64,000 bases of DNA from Nocardioides sp. cx-173 (GCF_021117365.1 NZ_CP088262.1:2313001-2377000), one strand, 5' to 3'. Positions 35,683 to 45,553 are shown, numbered from the stretch's first letter. The notes: generated by a model not told the origin, from the letters alone. Program-made: numbers and translations.

Positions 35683-36149
35683 CAGATCTCCTTCGATGCG
35701 GTCACGTCGGACGGGACCGCCTGGGTGGTGGCGTCTTTCCACGCCATCCAGGACAGCAGGGCGCACTTCACGCGCGCGGGGAACTTGGCGACACCGGCGA
35801 ACGCGATGCCGTCCTCGAGGACGTCCTCGTCGGGCACGACGGTGCCCTTGCCCTGCATGAGGGTGAGGAACTCCTGGTGGATGCTCATCGCCTCGTCGAC
35901 CGGCTTGCCGATCACCAGGTCGGCCATCACCGAGGTGGAGGCCTGCGAGATGGAGCAGCCCACCGCGTCGTAGGACACGTCGCTGACGACGCCGTCGTCG
36001 ACGTGGACGCGCAGCGTCACCTCGTCGCCGCAGGTGGGGTTGACGTGGTGCACCTCGGCCCCGAAGGGCTCCCGGAGCCCCGCGTGGAGCGGGTTCTTGT
36101 AGTGGTCCAGGATGATCTCCTGGTAGAGCGCGTCGAGTTCGTTGGTCAT
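35682..36149 (-). CDS. sufU: SufU zinc-dependent sulfur acceptor (NifU-like)
   Basis: A 155-residue SufU. It accepts persulfide sulfur from SufS in Gram-positive-type SUF systems. The ligand cysteines are C40 (PTCGDE, with D42), C65 (AVGCSISQAS) and C129 (VKCALLSW), the Zn/Cys pattern of SufU. The insertion between the second and third Cys that separates SufU from IscU is present (GKPVDEAMSIHQ to FAGVAKFPAR). It is 3 bases downstream of sufS and overlaps sufT. Confidence 0.95.
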   Translation of the reverse strand: MTNELDALYQEIILDHYKNPLHAGLREPFGAEVHHVNPTCGDEVTLRVHVDDGVVSDVSYDAVGCSISQASTSVMADLVIGKPVDEAMSIHQEFLTLMQGKGTVVPDEDVLEDGIAFAGVAKFPARVKCALLSWMAWKDATTQAVPSDVTASKEI

Positions 36150-36152
36150 CTC

Positions 36153-37409
36153 TCAGCCCAACTTGAAGTAGGACCGGGAGTATTCCAGGCCCTCGACGAG
36201 CGCGTCGATCTCGGAGGGGGTCGTGTACAGGTACGACGACATCCGGGTCGAGCTCTGCACGCCGAAGCGGGCGTGGGCGGGCTTGGCGCAGTGGTGACCG
36301 GCGCGCACGGCGATGCCGCGCGAGTCGAGCACCTGGGCGACGTCGTGGGGGTGCACGCCCTCGAGCTCGAAGGAGATCGCTCCCCCACGCTCACGGGCCT
36401 CCAGCGGACCGAGGACCGTGAGTCCCGGGACGGTGGCCAGCCCCTCGAGCGCGTAGGCCGTGATGGCCTGCTCGTGGGCGTGCACGGCCTCCATGCCGAT
36501 GTGACCGAGGTAGTCCACCGCCGCGCCGAGGCCGATGGCCTCGACGATCGGCGGGGTGCCGGCCTCGAACTTGTGCGGGATCCCGGCGTACGTCGAGACG
36601 TCCATGCGCACCGTCTCGATCATCTCGCCGCCACCGTGGAACGGCGGCAGCTGGTCGAGCACGGCCCGCTTGCCCCACAGCACGCCGACGCCGGTCGGCC
36701 CCACGACCTTGTGTCCGGTGAACGCCAGCAGGTCGGCGCCCGAGGCCACGACGTCGACCGGCAGCTGCGGCACGGCCTGCGAGGCATCCACGACCACGAT
36801 CGCGCCGACCTCGTGGGCGCGCCGCGCGATCTGGGTGATCGGGTTGATGGTGCCGAGCATGTTGGACACCCAGGTCAGCGAGACCACCTTGGTGCGCTCG
36901 TTGACGAGCTCGTCGAGGTTCGACAGGTCCAGCCGGCCGTCGTCGGTCAGCCCGAACCAGCGCAGCGTCGCACCCTTGCGCTGCGTCAGCAGCTGCCACG
37001 GCACGATGTTGGAGTGGTGCTCCATCTCGGTGATGACGACCTCGTCGCCCTCACCGATGGCCAAGTCACCCGTGGCCCACGCGAGAGTGTTGGCGACCAG
37101 GTTGAGCGCCTCCGTGGCGTTCTTGGTGAAGATCACCTCGTCGCGGTCCGGCGCGCCGATGAACGCCGCGACCTTGTCGCGCGCCGACTCGAAAGCCTCG
37201 GTCGATTCCGCCCCGAGCTGGTGCATCGCGCGGGCGATGTTGGCGTTGTGGCGCTCCAGGTGGTCGACCATCGTGTCGATGACGACCTGCGGCTTCTGCG
37301 AGGTGTTGGCGCTGTCGAGGTAGACCAGTCGCTGCCCGTTGTCGAGCGTGCGCTCGAGGATCGGGAAGTCCTTGCGGATGATGTCGAGCTCGGGGAGGAG
37401 ACCTTCCAT
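36153..37409 (-). CDS. sufS: Cysteine desulfurase SufS
   Basis: PLP enzyme that takes sulfur from cysteine for Fe-S assembly. The 418-residue class II desulfurase has YLDSANTSQKP near the N-terminus, TEMEHHSNIVPW near residue 120, VDASQAVPQLPVDV, the PLP lysine in FTGHKVVGPTGVG near residue 225, and the catalytic cysteine in RAGHHCAKPAHARFG near residue 360. The ATG at 37409 has AAAGGA about 6 bases upstream and is preferred over an in-frame codon 11 residues earlier. It is followed by sufU after 3 bases. Confidence 0.96.
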   Translation of the reverse strand: MEGLLPELDIIRKDFPILERTLDNGQRLVYLDSANTSQKPQVVIDTMVDHLERHNANIARAMHQLGAESTEAFESARDKVAAFIGAPDRDEVIFTKNATEALNLVANTLAWATGDLAIGEGDEVVITEMEHHSNIVPWQLLTQRKGATLRWFGLTDDGRLDLSNLDELVNERTKVVSLTWVSNMLGTINPITQIARRAHEVGAIVVVDASQAVPQLPVDVVASGADLLAFTGHKVVGPTGVGVLWGKRAVLDQLPPFHGGGEMIETVRMDVSTYAGIPHKFEAGTPPIVEAIGLGAAVDYLGHIGMEAVHAHEQAITAYALEGLATVPGLTVLGPLEARERGGAISFELEGVHPHDVAQVLDSRGIAVRAGHHCAKPAHARFGVQSSTRMSSYLYTTPSEIDALVEGLEYSRSYFKLG

Positions 37410-37473
37410 CAGCGTTCCTTTCGGCTTACGGGGTCTCGTCACGGACTGGCTCGTCCGGCTCGACCGGCGAGGG

Positions 37474-38229
37474 TCAGACCTTGGTGAGGTACTTGTCGTA
37501 GCCCTCGGCCTCGAGCTGGTCGGCGAGCTCGGGGCCGCCCTGGTCGGCGATCTTGCCGTCGACGAAGACGTGGACGCGGTCGGGCGTGATGTAGCGCAGG
37601 ATCCGGGTGTAGTGCGTGATCAGCAGGACGCCCTTGCCCTCCTGCTCGCGAAACCGGTTGACGCCGGCCGAGACGACCTTGAGCGCGTCGATGTCGAGCC
37701 CGGAGTCGGTCTCGTCGAGCACCGCGATCTTGGGGTTCAGCAGCTCGAGCTGGGCGATCTCGTGGCGCTTCTTCTCACCACCGGAGAAGCCCTCGTTGAC
37801 CGAGCGGGTGCCGAACGACGGGTCCAGGTTGAGGTCCTCGAGCGCCTTGTTGACGTCCTTGACCCAGTGACGCAGCTTGGGCGCCTCGCCGTCGATGGCG
37901 GTCTTGGCGGTGCGCAGGAAGTTCGAGACCGAGACCCCGGGCACCTCGACGGGGTACTGCATCGCCAGGAACAGCCCCGCGCGGGCCCGCTCGTCGACCG
38001 ACATCGCCAGGACGTCCTCGCCGTCGAGCGTGACGCTGCCGCCGGTCACGGTGTACTTGGGGTGGCCGGCGATCGAGTAGGCCAGCGTGGACTTACCCGA
38101 GCCGTTGGGGCCCATGATCGCGTGCGTCTCGCCGTCGTTGATCGTCAGCGTGACGCCCTTGAGGATCTGCTTGGGACCGTCCTCGGTGTCGACCGAGACG
38201 TGCAGGTCGGTGATCTCGAGCGTGCTCAT
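37474..38229 (-). CDS. sufC: SufC Fe-S assembly ATPase
   Basis: A 251-residue ABC-type ATPase that works with SufB and SufD in the scaffold complex, not in transport. Walker A is MGPNGSGKSTLAYSI near residue 40. The SufC-specific block GLFLAMQYPVEVPGVSVSNFLR follows. The signature is FSGGEKKRHEIAQL, Walker B is IAVLDETDSGLDIDALK, and the switch histidine is in LITHYTRIL. The 64-base gap to sufS contains that gene's ribosome binding site. Confidence 0.97.
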   Translation of the reverse strand: MSTLEITDLHVSVDTEDGPKQILKGVTLTINDGETHAIMGPNGSGKSTLAYSIAGHPKYTVTGGSVTLDGEDVLAMSVDERARAGLFLAMQYPVEVPGVSVSNFLRTAKTAIDGEAPKLRHWVKDVNKALEDLNLDPSFGTRSVNEGFSGGEKKRHEIAQLELLNPKIAVLDETDSGLDIDALKVVSAGVNRFREQEGKGVLLITHYTRILRYITPDRVHVFVDGKIADQGGPELADQLEAEGYDKYLTKV

Positions 38230-38265
38230 GTGTGTGTCTCCTAGGTTCTGCGGAAAGTCAGGGGG

Positions 38266-38601
38266 TCAGCTGGGGCGAACGCCGTTGAGGGGCGTGGCGA
38301 CGTCGACGTAGACGCCGTCCTCACGGACGTCCACCGGGAAGGTGGCGACCGGCTCGGTGGCGGGAAGGCCGCTGGGCTTGCCGGTGCGGAGGTCGAAGCG
38401 CGAGCCGTGCAGCCAGCACTCGACCGTGCAGTCCTCGACCTCCCCCTCGCTCAGCGCGACCGCGGCGTGGGAGCAGAGGTCCTGCAGCGCGAACACCTCG
38501 TCGCCGTCGCGCGCGATCGCGACGTCCATGCCGCCGACGGTGACCCCGAGGGCCTCGTCGGTCGGTACGTCGGACAAGGCGCAGGCGAGCTCGAAGGCCA
38601 T
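38266..38601 (-). CDS. Rieske-type ferredoxin within the suf operon
   Basis: A 111-residue Rieske 2Fe-2S protein resembling the ferredoxin subunits of aromatic dioxygenases. The cluster ligands are C43, H45, C62 and H65 (CSHAAVAL and CWLHGSRFD, C-x-H-x16-C-x2-H). It is shared by many actinobacterial suf operons between sufD and sufC. Its role there is not settled; it may carry electrons or act as an assembly client. It begins at the last base of the sufD stop (about 1 base overlap). Confidence 0.93.
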   Translation of the reverse strand: MAFELACALSDVPTDEALGVTVGGMDVAIARDGDEVFALQDLCSHAAVALSEGEVEDCTVECWLHGSRFDLRTGKPSGLPATEPVATFPVDVREDGVYVDVATPLNGVRPS

Positions 38602-39833
38602 CAGAGGATCTCCTTCAGGACGGTTCCTGAGGAGCCGAGGGACGAGGCGTCTCGAAGGACGTTCTTCGACAGCTCTTCCTCGACGGTGGCCATCAGCTTC
38701 TCCTCCAGGGAGGGGACGCCGATCTTGCGGATCAGGTCGTTGAAGAAGCCGTGCACGACCAGGCGGCGCGCCTCGGCCTCCGCGATGCCGCGGGCCCGAA
38801 GGTAGAACAGCTGCTCGTCGTCGAAGCGGCCGGTCGCCGACGCGTGGCCGGCGCCCTCGATCTCGCCGGTCTCGATCTCGAGGTTCGGCACCGAGTCGGC
38901 CTGGCAGCCGTCGGTGAGCACCAGGTTGCGGTTCTCCTCGTAGGTCTCGATGCCCTCGGCCACCTTGCGGATCAGGACGTTGCCGACCCAGACCGTGTGC
39001 GCGCCCTGGCCCTGCAGCGCGCCCTTGTAGACGACGTTGCTCTTGGTGCGCGGCTCGTTGTGGTCGGCGAAGAGCCGGTGCTCGAGGTGCTGGCCCTCGT
39101 CGGCGAAGTACAGGCCGAGCAGCTCCGCGGCGCCGCCGGGACCGGCGTACCTGACGTTGGCGTCCATGCGCACGACGTCGCCGCCGAAGCTGATCGCCAC
39201 GTGCTTGTACGCCGCGTCGCGACCCACCAGCGCCTCGTGGTGGGTCAGGTGCACCGCGTCGTCGTCCCAGTCCTGCAGCGAGACGACCGTGACGTCAGAG
39301 CCGTCGCCGGCGACGACCTCCACCACCTGCGCGAGCGAGGCGTGGCCGGTGTGGTCGAGCACGACGAGGCCGCGGGAGTGGGCGCCGAAGCGCAGCACGA
39401 CGTGCTCGGCCTCGGTGACCGACGCGTCGGTCCCGCGCAGGCGGACGACCACCGGGGCGGTGAGCTCGCTCTCGGCGGGGACGTCGACCAGCAGCGTCGA
39501 GGGCACCTCCGCCAGCACCCGCGCGGCGAACCGCGTGTTGGGCACCAGGCCGCTGACGCCGCGCAACGCGCGGGCCTCCTCGCCCTCGACGACCCGGACC
39601 GCGACCCCCTCGGGGGCCTCCCACTCGGTCGCGATCACCGGGGCGAGGAACTCCGCCTCGGCGTGCAGGCCGCGCAGGCGCTTCAGCGGGGTGAACCGCC
39701 AGATCTCCTCACGGCCCGTCGGCACGGGGTGGTCGGCCAAATCGAAAGACCCGGGCGGGTTCAGGTGGCTCTCGATCTTGGGCGTCTCGAGCATCGACTC
39801 CACGCTCTCGCGTGCAGCATCGGTCACAGTCAC
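38601..39833 (-). CDS. sufD: SufD Fe-S scaffold subunit
   Basis: A 410-residue SufD, partner of SufB in the SufBC2D scaffold. It has the core beta-helix domain (SufBD) from about residue 130, with HRLFADHNEPRTKSNVVYKGAL, and the C-terminal FYLRARGIAEAEARRLVVHGFF with the conserved histidine. The start is GTG 39833, 8 bases after AAGGAAAG. The open frame upstream runs through the repeat copy D and the antisense of sufB, and is not coding. Separated from sufB by 128 bases holding two palindromic repeats. Confidence 0.95.
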   Translation of the reverse strand: MTVTDAARESVESMLETPKIESHLNPPGSFDLADHPVPTGREEIWRFTPLKRLRGLHAEAEFLAPVIATEWEAPEGVAVRVVEGEEARALRGVSGLVPNTRFAARVLAEVPSTLLVDVPAESELTAPVVVRLRGTDASVTEAEHVVLRFGAHSRGLVVLDHTGHASLAQVVEVVAGDGSDVTVVSLQDWDDDAVHLTHHEALVGRDAAYKHVAISFGGDVVRMDANVRYAGPGGAAELLGLYFADEGQHLEHRLFADHNEPRTKSNVVYKGALQGQGAHTVWVGNVLIRKVAEGIETYEENRNLVLTDGCQADSVPNLEIETGEIEGAGHASATGRFDDEQLFYLRARGIAEAEARRLVVHGFFNDLIRKIGVPSLEEKLMATVEEELSKNVLRDASSLGSSGTVLKEIL

Positions 39834-39860
39834 TACGTCGTCTTTCCTTGGTTCGGGTGA

Positions 39861-39943
39861 TGGCTTCGAGGCTTCGCTCGCACCTCGACCACCGTGGCGG
39901 GGTGGTTTCGAGGCTCGCTTCGCTCGCACCTCAACCACCGTGG
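39861..39943. repeat. Tandem palindromic repeat inside the suf operon (copy D)
   Basis: Two units in tandem, 39861-39900 and 39901-39943. Each reads TTCGAGGCT, CGCTTCGCTCG and CACCTCAACCACCG or close variants. Outer ends match the other repeat copies (GGTTTCGAG at one end and TCAACCACCG at the other). They fill the gap between sufB and sufD. Confidence 0.75.
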
Positions 39944-39961
39944 GGCCGGGGGCCGTGGCTG

Positions 39962-41376
<1,415 letters not shown>

Positions 41377-41380
<4 letters not shown>

Positions 41381-42102
41381 CTGGTGACCCTCTCCTTCTC
41401 GTTGGCCTGCTCGTTGCTCGAGCGTGGGCTGGTGGGCGCGGTGGCGGGGATGCAGGTGGTGCAGACCCCGTCGCCGTGGGCGATGGTGGCGAGCCGCTGC
41501 ACGTGGTGGTCGAGGACCCGGCTGATCGCCGCGGTCTCGGCCTCGCACAGCTGGGGGAACTCGTGGGCGACATGGGAGACCGGGCAGTGCTGCTGGCACA
41601 GCTGCTCCCCCACGACCGGGAGCTGGCGCACCGAGGCGGCGTACCCCTCGTCGGTGAAGATCCGGGCGAGCACCTCGGCCGGGCTGAGGTGCGGCTCAGC
41701 GGCGGACAGCGCCCCGAAGCGCTCCTCGACGAACGCCACCCGGCGCTCGGCGAAGGCGCGGACGGCGTCCTCGCCCCCGGTCTCGGCGAGGAAGCGCAGG
41801 GCCTGCGCCGCCAGGTCGTCGTACTTCTGGTCGAAGCCGTCGCGGCCGGTCTCGGTGAGCGCGAAGAGCTTGGCGGGGCGACCCCGACCGCGGACGGCCT
41901 GCGAGCGCGGCTCGCGTGCCTCCACCGCGCCGTCCTCGACCAGCTGGTCGAGGTGGCGGCGTACGGCGGCCGGCGTCAGGTCGAGCCGCTCCGCGAGCGC
42001 CGCGGCGGTGGACGGACCGTCGACGAGGATCGACCGCACGACGCGCTGGCGCGTCGTCTGGTCGGGCCCGGGCACGGGCGTGGCCACCTCGTCGAATTCC
42101 AC
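41377..42102 (-). CDS. sufR: SufR Fe-S-sensing repressor of the suf operon
   Basis: A 241-residue winged-helix regulator. Residues 15-85 form the DNA-binding domain ([18 protein letters not shown], then [19 protein letters not shown]). The C-terminal part carries C169, C173, C186, C214 and C217 ([23 protein letters not shown]), spaced as expected for a 4Fe-4S sensor. It is the first gene of the suf operon and overlaps sufB (ATGA). The start is GTG at 42102, inside an inverted repeat that is a good candidate for its own operator. Confidence 0.93.
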
Positions 42103-42114
42103 AACAACATTGTG
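42100..42114 (-). promoter_or_regulatory. Candidate SufR operator
   Basis: CACAA-N5-TTGTG is a perfect inverted repeat that covers the sufR GTG start and the predicted transcription start. It is placed for autorepression of the suf operon. The likeness to SufR sites elsewhere is from memory. Confidence 0.6.
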
Positions 42115-42117
42115 ACG

Positions 42118-42123
42118 TTAATA
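42118..42123 (-). promoter_or_regulatory. -10 box (TATTAA) of the suf operon
   Basis: TATTAA on the minus strand is the only strongly AT-rich hexamer upstream of sufR. It would place the transcript start near 42111, within the inverted repeat. Confidence 0.5.
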
Positions 42124-42139
42124 CCCAACCCGGTTCAAG

Positions 42140-42158
42140 CAAGGTGAGCCTTACCCAG
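42140..42158. promoter_or_regulatory. DtxR/IdeR-like iron box upstream of suf
   Basis: CAAGGTGAGCCTTACCCAG agrees with the DtxR consensus at about 12 of 19 positions and keeps the AGGT and ACC cores. It lies over the expected -35 region of the suf promoter and 17 bases upstream of the -10 box. Confidence 0.5.
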
Positions 42159-42558
42159 GGTCGGGGGGTGACCCGGGTCTCGTCGCGCGCAGCCAGGCCA
42201 ACCCGGCGAACGGCAGCACGAGCGGCAGGAAGGCGTAGCCCTGGCCGAAGTGCGACCACACCGTCCGGTCCGGGAACCAGTCGGTCACCGCGTAGCTGAG
42301 CACGCCCACCACCAGCACCCCGGCCAGCTCGACCGAGCACGCCACCGCGGCGACCCACCAGCCCCGTCGGCCGCCGAGCAGCAGGCAGGTCGTGGCCACG
42401 AGGTAGACGACGGCCGCGAACAGCGAGAGCGAGTACGCCACCGGCGCTCGGTCGGCGTGCGCCCCCAGCTGCACCAGCGAGCGGCCGGTCGCGGCGACCG
42501 CGAACACGCCGTAGACGAAGACGAGCACCCGACCGGGGCCCGAGGCGAGGTCACGCAC
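42151..42558 (-). CDS. Small four-helix membrane protein, function unknown
   Basis: A 135-residue protein with hydrophobic segments near 11-29, 43-63, 69-90 and 105-122, and polar loops such as AVTDWFPDRTVWSHFGQG. The most downstream of several in-frame GTG codons (42558) is chosen because it overlaps the stop of the preceding gene by 8 bases. The preceding gene encodes a similar-sized membrane protein; the two probably form a complex. No family function is known to me. The end lies next to the suf promoter. Confidence 0.7.
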   Translation of the reverse strand: MRDLASGPGRVLVFVYGVFAVAATGRSLVQLGAHADRAPVAYSLSLFAAVVYLVATTCLLLGGRRGWWVAAVACSVELAGVLVVGVLSYAVTDWFPDRTVWSHFGQGYAFLPLVLPFAGLAWLRATRPGSPPDPG

Positions 42559-42916
42559 CGGCACCACTCCAGATCGACCACAGGCGAACCTCGAGGGCGA
42601 CCACGGTGAGCGCCGCCACCGCCAGGACGGCGGTGCCGGCCCGCGAGCGCTCGGCCAGCGACCAGAACGCTCCCACCGGCAGCGCCAGCGCCACGCCCAC
42701 GAGATAGCTGACGAACAGCACACCCGAGACGTCGCGGTCGGTGCCCGACAGCTGCACCACGCCCACCACGAGCTGCACCAGCAGGACGACCTCGACGAGC
42801 GCCAGCAGCGCGAACTCCCGGTCGTTGGCGGGCTCGTCGCGCACCAGCAGCACCGCGACCGCGATCAAGGTCACGGCGCTCAGCACGAGCACCGCACCCA
42901 TGACCCAGACGTTCAC
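42551..42916 (-). CDS. Small membrane protein, function unknown
   Basis: A 121-residue protein with four hydrophobic stretches (about 3-24, 37-56, 68-86 and 96-113). It begins with GTG (VNVWVMGAVLVLSAV). It is divergent from the ABC exporter gene at 42940 and overlaps the following membrane gene. The pair is probably an integral-membrane complex of unknown role. Confidence 0.7.
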   Translation of the reverse strand: MNVWVMGAVLVLSAVTLIAVAVLLVRDEPANDREFALLALVEVVLLVQLVVGVVQLSGTDRDVSGVLFVSYLVGVALALPVGAFWSLAERSRAGTAVLAVAALTVVALEVRLWSIWSGAGA

Positions 42917-42927
42917 GGCCGCAACCC

Positions 42928-42933
42928 TAGACT
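42928..42933 (+). promoter_or_regulatory. Leaderless -10 box (TAGACT)
   Basis: TAGACT is followed by 6 bases and the GTG at 42940 of the ABC ATPase gene. Confidence 0.6.
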
Positions 42934-42939
42934 GCCCAG

Positions 42940-43875
42940 GTGCCTGACATTCCCGCCGTCTCCGTCGACGGCCTGGTGATGAGGTACGCCGACAAGCTCG
43001 CGGTCGACGGCCTCAGCCTCACCGTGGAGCAGCACACGATCACGGCCGTGCTGGGTCCCAACGGCGCGGGCAAGACCACCACGCTCGAGACCTGCGAGGG
43101 CTACCGCAGCCCCCAGCAGGGGACCGTCCGGGTGCTCGGGCTGGACCCGGTGCGCCAGCGCAAGGAGCTGCACCCGCGCATCGGCGTGATGCTGCAGGGC
43201 GGCGGCGCGTGGAGCGGCGTACGCGCGATGGAGATGCTGCGCCACATGGCCCGGCTGCACGCCCACCCGCTCGACGTCGAGCCGCTCGCGGAGCGCCTGG
43301 GGCTGGGCGAGTGCGGCCGCACGCCGTACCGGCGCCTCTCCGGCGGCCAGCAGCAGCGCCTCGCGCTGGCCCTGGCGCTGGTGGGACGCCCGGAGGTGGT
43401 GTTCGTCGACGAGCCCACCGCGGGGATGGACCCGCAGGTCCGGCGTACGACCTGGGAGCTGCTGCAGGAGCTGCGCGAGGACGGCGTCACCGTCGTGCTC
43501 ACGACGCACTACATGGACGAGGCCGAGCAGCTCGCCGACATGATCCACATCATCGACCGCGGCCGCCTGGTCGCGTCCGGGACGCCGCTGGAGCTGGTCC
43601 GCGGCGGCACGGTCACCACGATCCGCCTGGTCGTCACCAAGCCCTTCCCTCCCGGGGCCCCCGACTCGCTGCGCGAGGCGCTCGGGCCCGAGACCGTGGT
43701 CGCCCAGCTCGACGGCGTCAGCCTGCTCGTGACCGGCCCCGCCGACGCCTCGACGCTGGCCAAGGTCTCGCGGTGGTGCGACGTCAACGGCGTCCTGCCG
43801 GAGTCGCTCACGCTCGGCCAGCGCAACCTCGAGGACGTGTTCCTCGACCTGACCGGAGGCGAGCTGACCCCGTGA
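42940..43875 (+). CDS. ABC-2 type exporter ATP-binding protein
   Basis: A 311-residue CcmA/DrrA-type ATPase. Walker A is GPNGAGKTT near residue 35, the signature is LSGGQQQRLALALAL, Walker B/D-loop is VVFVDEPTAGMD, and the switch histidine is in LTTHYMDEAEQL. The extra C-terminal 80 residues are usual for this exporter class. It is followed by its permease with a GTGA overlap and then by ctaA. This ABC pair is commonly next to ctaA in actinobacteria, which hints at a link to heme or oxidase assembly, though that is not established. Confidence 0.94.
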   Translation: MPDIPAVSVDGLVMRYADKLAVDGLSLTVEQHTITAVLGPNGAGKTTTLETCEGYRSPQQGTVRVLGLDPVRQRKELHPRIGVMLQGGGAWSGVRAMEMLRHMARLHAHPLDVEPLAERLGLGECGRTPYRRLSGGQQQRLALALALVGRPEVVFVDEPTAGMDPQVRRTTWELLQELREDGVTVVLTTHYMDEAEQLADMIHIIDRGRLVASGTPLELVRGGTVTTIRLVVTKPFPPGAPDSLREALGPETVVAQLDGVSLLVTGPADASTLAKVSRWCDVNGVLPESLTLGQRNLEDVFLDLTGGELTP

Positions 43876-44636
43876 CCGGCACCTTCACCCCGATGCCCGG
43901 GGCCGCACCGCTCCCCCGCCAGATCCTCGCCCAGGCCGGCATGGAGGCGCGGCTGATGCTGCGCAACGGCGAGCAGCTGCTGCTCGCCGTCGTGATCCCC
44001 GCGATCGTCCTCGTCGGCGGCGTGATGGGCTCCGACCGCATCGGACTGGACTTCTCGCGCCCGGCGGTCGACGTCATCACGCCCGGGGTGCTGGCGCTCG
44101 CGATCATGTCCACGGCGTTCACGTCGCTGGCCATCGCGACCGGCTTCGAGCGGCGCTACGGCGTCATCAAGCGGCTCGGCACCTCGCCGCTCTCCCGCAC
44201 CGGCCTGCTCGCCGGCAAGGTGGGCGCGCTGCTGCTCGTCGAGGTGCTCCAGATCGCGGTCATCTCCGGCGTCGGCCTCGCCCTCGGGTGGGAGCCCTCC
44301 GTCGACGCGCTCGGCGCCGTCCTCGCCGTGGTCCTCGGCACCGCGGCGTTCGCCGGCCTCGGCCTCGCTCTCGCCGGCTCCCTGCGCGCCGAGGCGACGC
44401 TGGCCGCCGCCAACCTGGTCTATCTGCTGCTGCTCGCCGGCGGGGCCGTCGTGCTCCCGACCTCGGCGTACGGCGACTTCGGCGAGGTCGTCCGTTGGCT
44501 GCCCTCGGGCGCCCTCGGCAACGCCATGCGCGACGCCCTCACCGACGCCGCCGTCGCCTGGCGCGAGCTGGGCGTCCTGCTCGCCTGGGCCGTCGGCGGC
44601 GCCGCACTCACCGCAAGGACGTTCACATGGGAGTAG
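43872..44636 (+). CDS. ABC-2 type exporter permease
   Basis: A 254-residue permease with six hydrophobic segments. RNGEQLLLAVVIPAIVLVGG is the first; FERRYGVIKRLGTSPLSR is the conserved cytoplasmic loop that contacts the ATPase; GAVVLPTSAYGDFGEVVRWLPSG precedes the last helix. GTG start overlaps the ATPase stop (GTGA). Its last 10 bases overlap the ctaA start, so all three genes are translationally linked. Confidence 0.93.
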   Translation: MTGTFTPMPGAAPLPRQILAQAGMEARLMLRNGEQLLLAVVIPAIVLVGGVMGSDRIGLDFSRPAVDVITPGVLALAIMSTAFTSLAIATGFERRYGVIKRLGTSPLSRTGLLAGKVGALLLVEVLQIAVISGVGLALGWEPSVDALGAVLAVVLGTAAFAGLGLALAGSLRAEATLAAANLVYLLLLAGGAVVLPTSAYGDFGEVVRWLPSGALGNAMRDALTDAAVAWRELGVLLAWAVGGAALTARTFTWE

Positions 44637-45553
44637 CCCGCTTCGTCCGGCCCCTCGGCTGGGCCACCCTCGTCGCCAACGTGATGCTCGTCGTCACGGG
44701 CGGTGCCGTACGGCTGACGGGCTCCGGGCTCGGGTGCCCCACCTGGCCCCGCTGCACCGAGGAGTCGTTCCGACCGCACGGCGAGCTCACGCTCCACGCC
44801 GCGATCGAGTTCGGCAACCGGATGCTGACCTTCGTGCTGGTCGCCATCGCCGTGGCGACGTTCGTCTCGGCCTGGCAGACCGGGCGCCGCGACCTGCGGC
44901 GGCTGTCGGTGATCCTGGCGCTCGGCATCCCCGCCCAGGCCGTGATCGGCGGCATCACCGTCCTCACCGACCTGAACCCCTGGGTGGTCTCGTTCCACCT
45001 GCTCTGCTCGATGGCCATCATCGGGCTCGCCGTCGTGTTCCTGCGCCGCATCGACCACCCGGACCCCACGCGCGCTCGCGGCGGGCTGGTCGGCCTGGCG
45101 TGGGTGACCTTCGCCGCCGCGTGGGCGGTCCTCTACCTCGGCACCGTCGTCACGGGCTCCGGCCCCCACGCCGGCGACATCGACTCCCCCCGCAACGACC
45201 TCGACCCGCTCCAGGTCAGCCAGCTCCACGCCGACTCGGTGTTCCTGTTCCTCGGTCTCACCATCGGGCTGCTCTTCGCGCTGATCGCGACCGGGGCGCC
45301 CCGCGAGGCGCGGCGGGCCGTCCTCGTCCTGCTCGCCGTCTCGCTGGGCCAGGGCGCCATCGGCTTCGTGCAGTACTTCACCGACCTGCCCGAGATCCTC
45401 GTGGGCTTCCACATGCTCGGCGCAGCGCTGGTGTCGGCGTGCGTCACCTGGGCGCTGCTCACGGTCATCCACACGCCGGCGATCAGCCCCAGCGCAGGTG
45501 GTAGGCCACCAGCGGCTGCATCGCCACCAGCAGGTCGCGACCGCGTGGGGTGA
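44627..45553 (+). CDS. ctaA: Heme A synthase (CtaA/COX15)
   Basis: Oxidises the methyl group of heme O to give heme A for aa3 oxidases. The 308-residue protein has eight hydrophobic segments. The first loop contains GAVRLTGSGLGCPTWPRC, whose cysteine pair is the conserved disulfide of this class. HAAIEFGNRMLTF, SFHLLCSM, SQLHADSVFLFLG and VGFHMLGAALVS supply the heme-ligand histidines. The C-terminal tail after VIHTPA is low-complexity and overlaps the convergent HxlR gene by 71 bases. ctaB, which makes heme O, is at 51494-52450. Confidence 0.95.
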   Translation: MGVARFVRPLGWATLVANVMLVVTGGAVRLTGSGLGCPTWPRCTEESFRPHGELTLHAAIEFGNRMLTFVLVAIAVATFVSAWQTGRRDLRRLSVILALGIPAQAVIGGITVLTDLNPWVVSFHLLCSMAIIGLAVVFLRRIDHPDPTRARGGLVGLAWVTFAAAWAVLYLGTVVTGSGPHAGDIDSPRNDLDPLQVSQLHADSVFLFLGLTIGLLFALIATGAPREARRAVLVLLAVSLGQGAIGFVQYFTDLPEILVGFHMLGAALVSACVTWALLTVIHTPAISPSAGGRPPAAASPPAGRDRVG

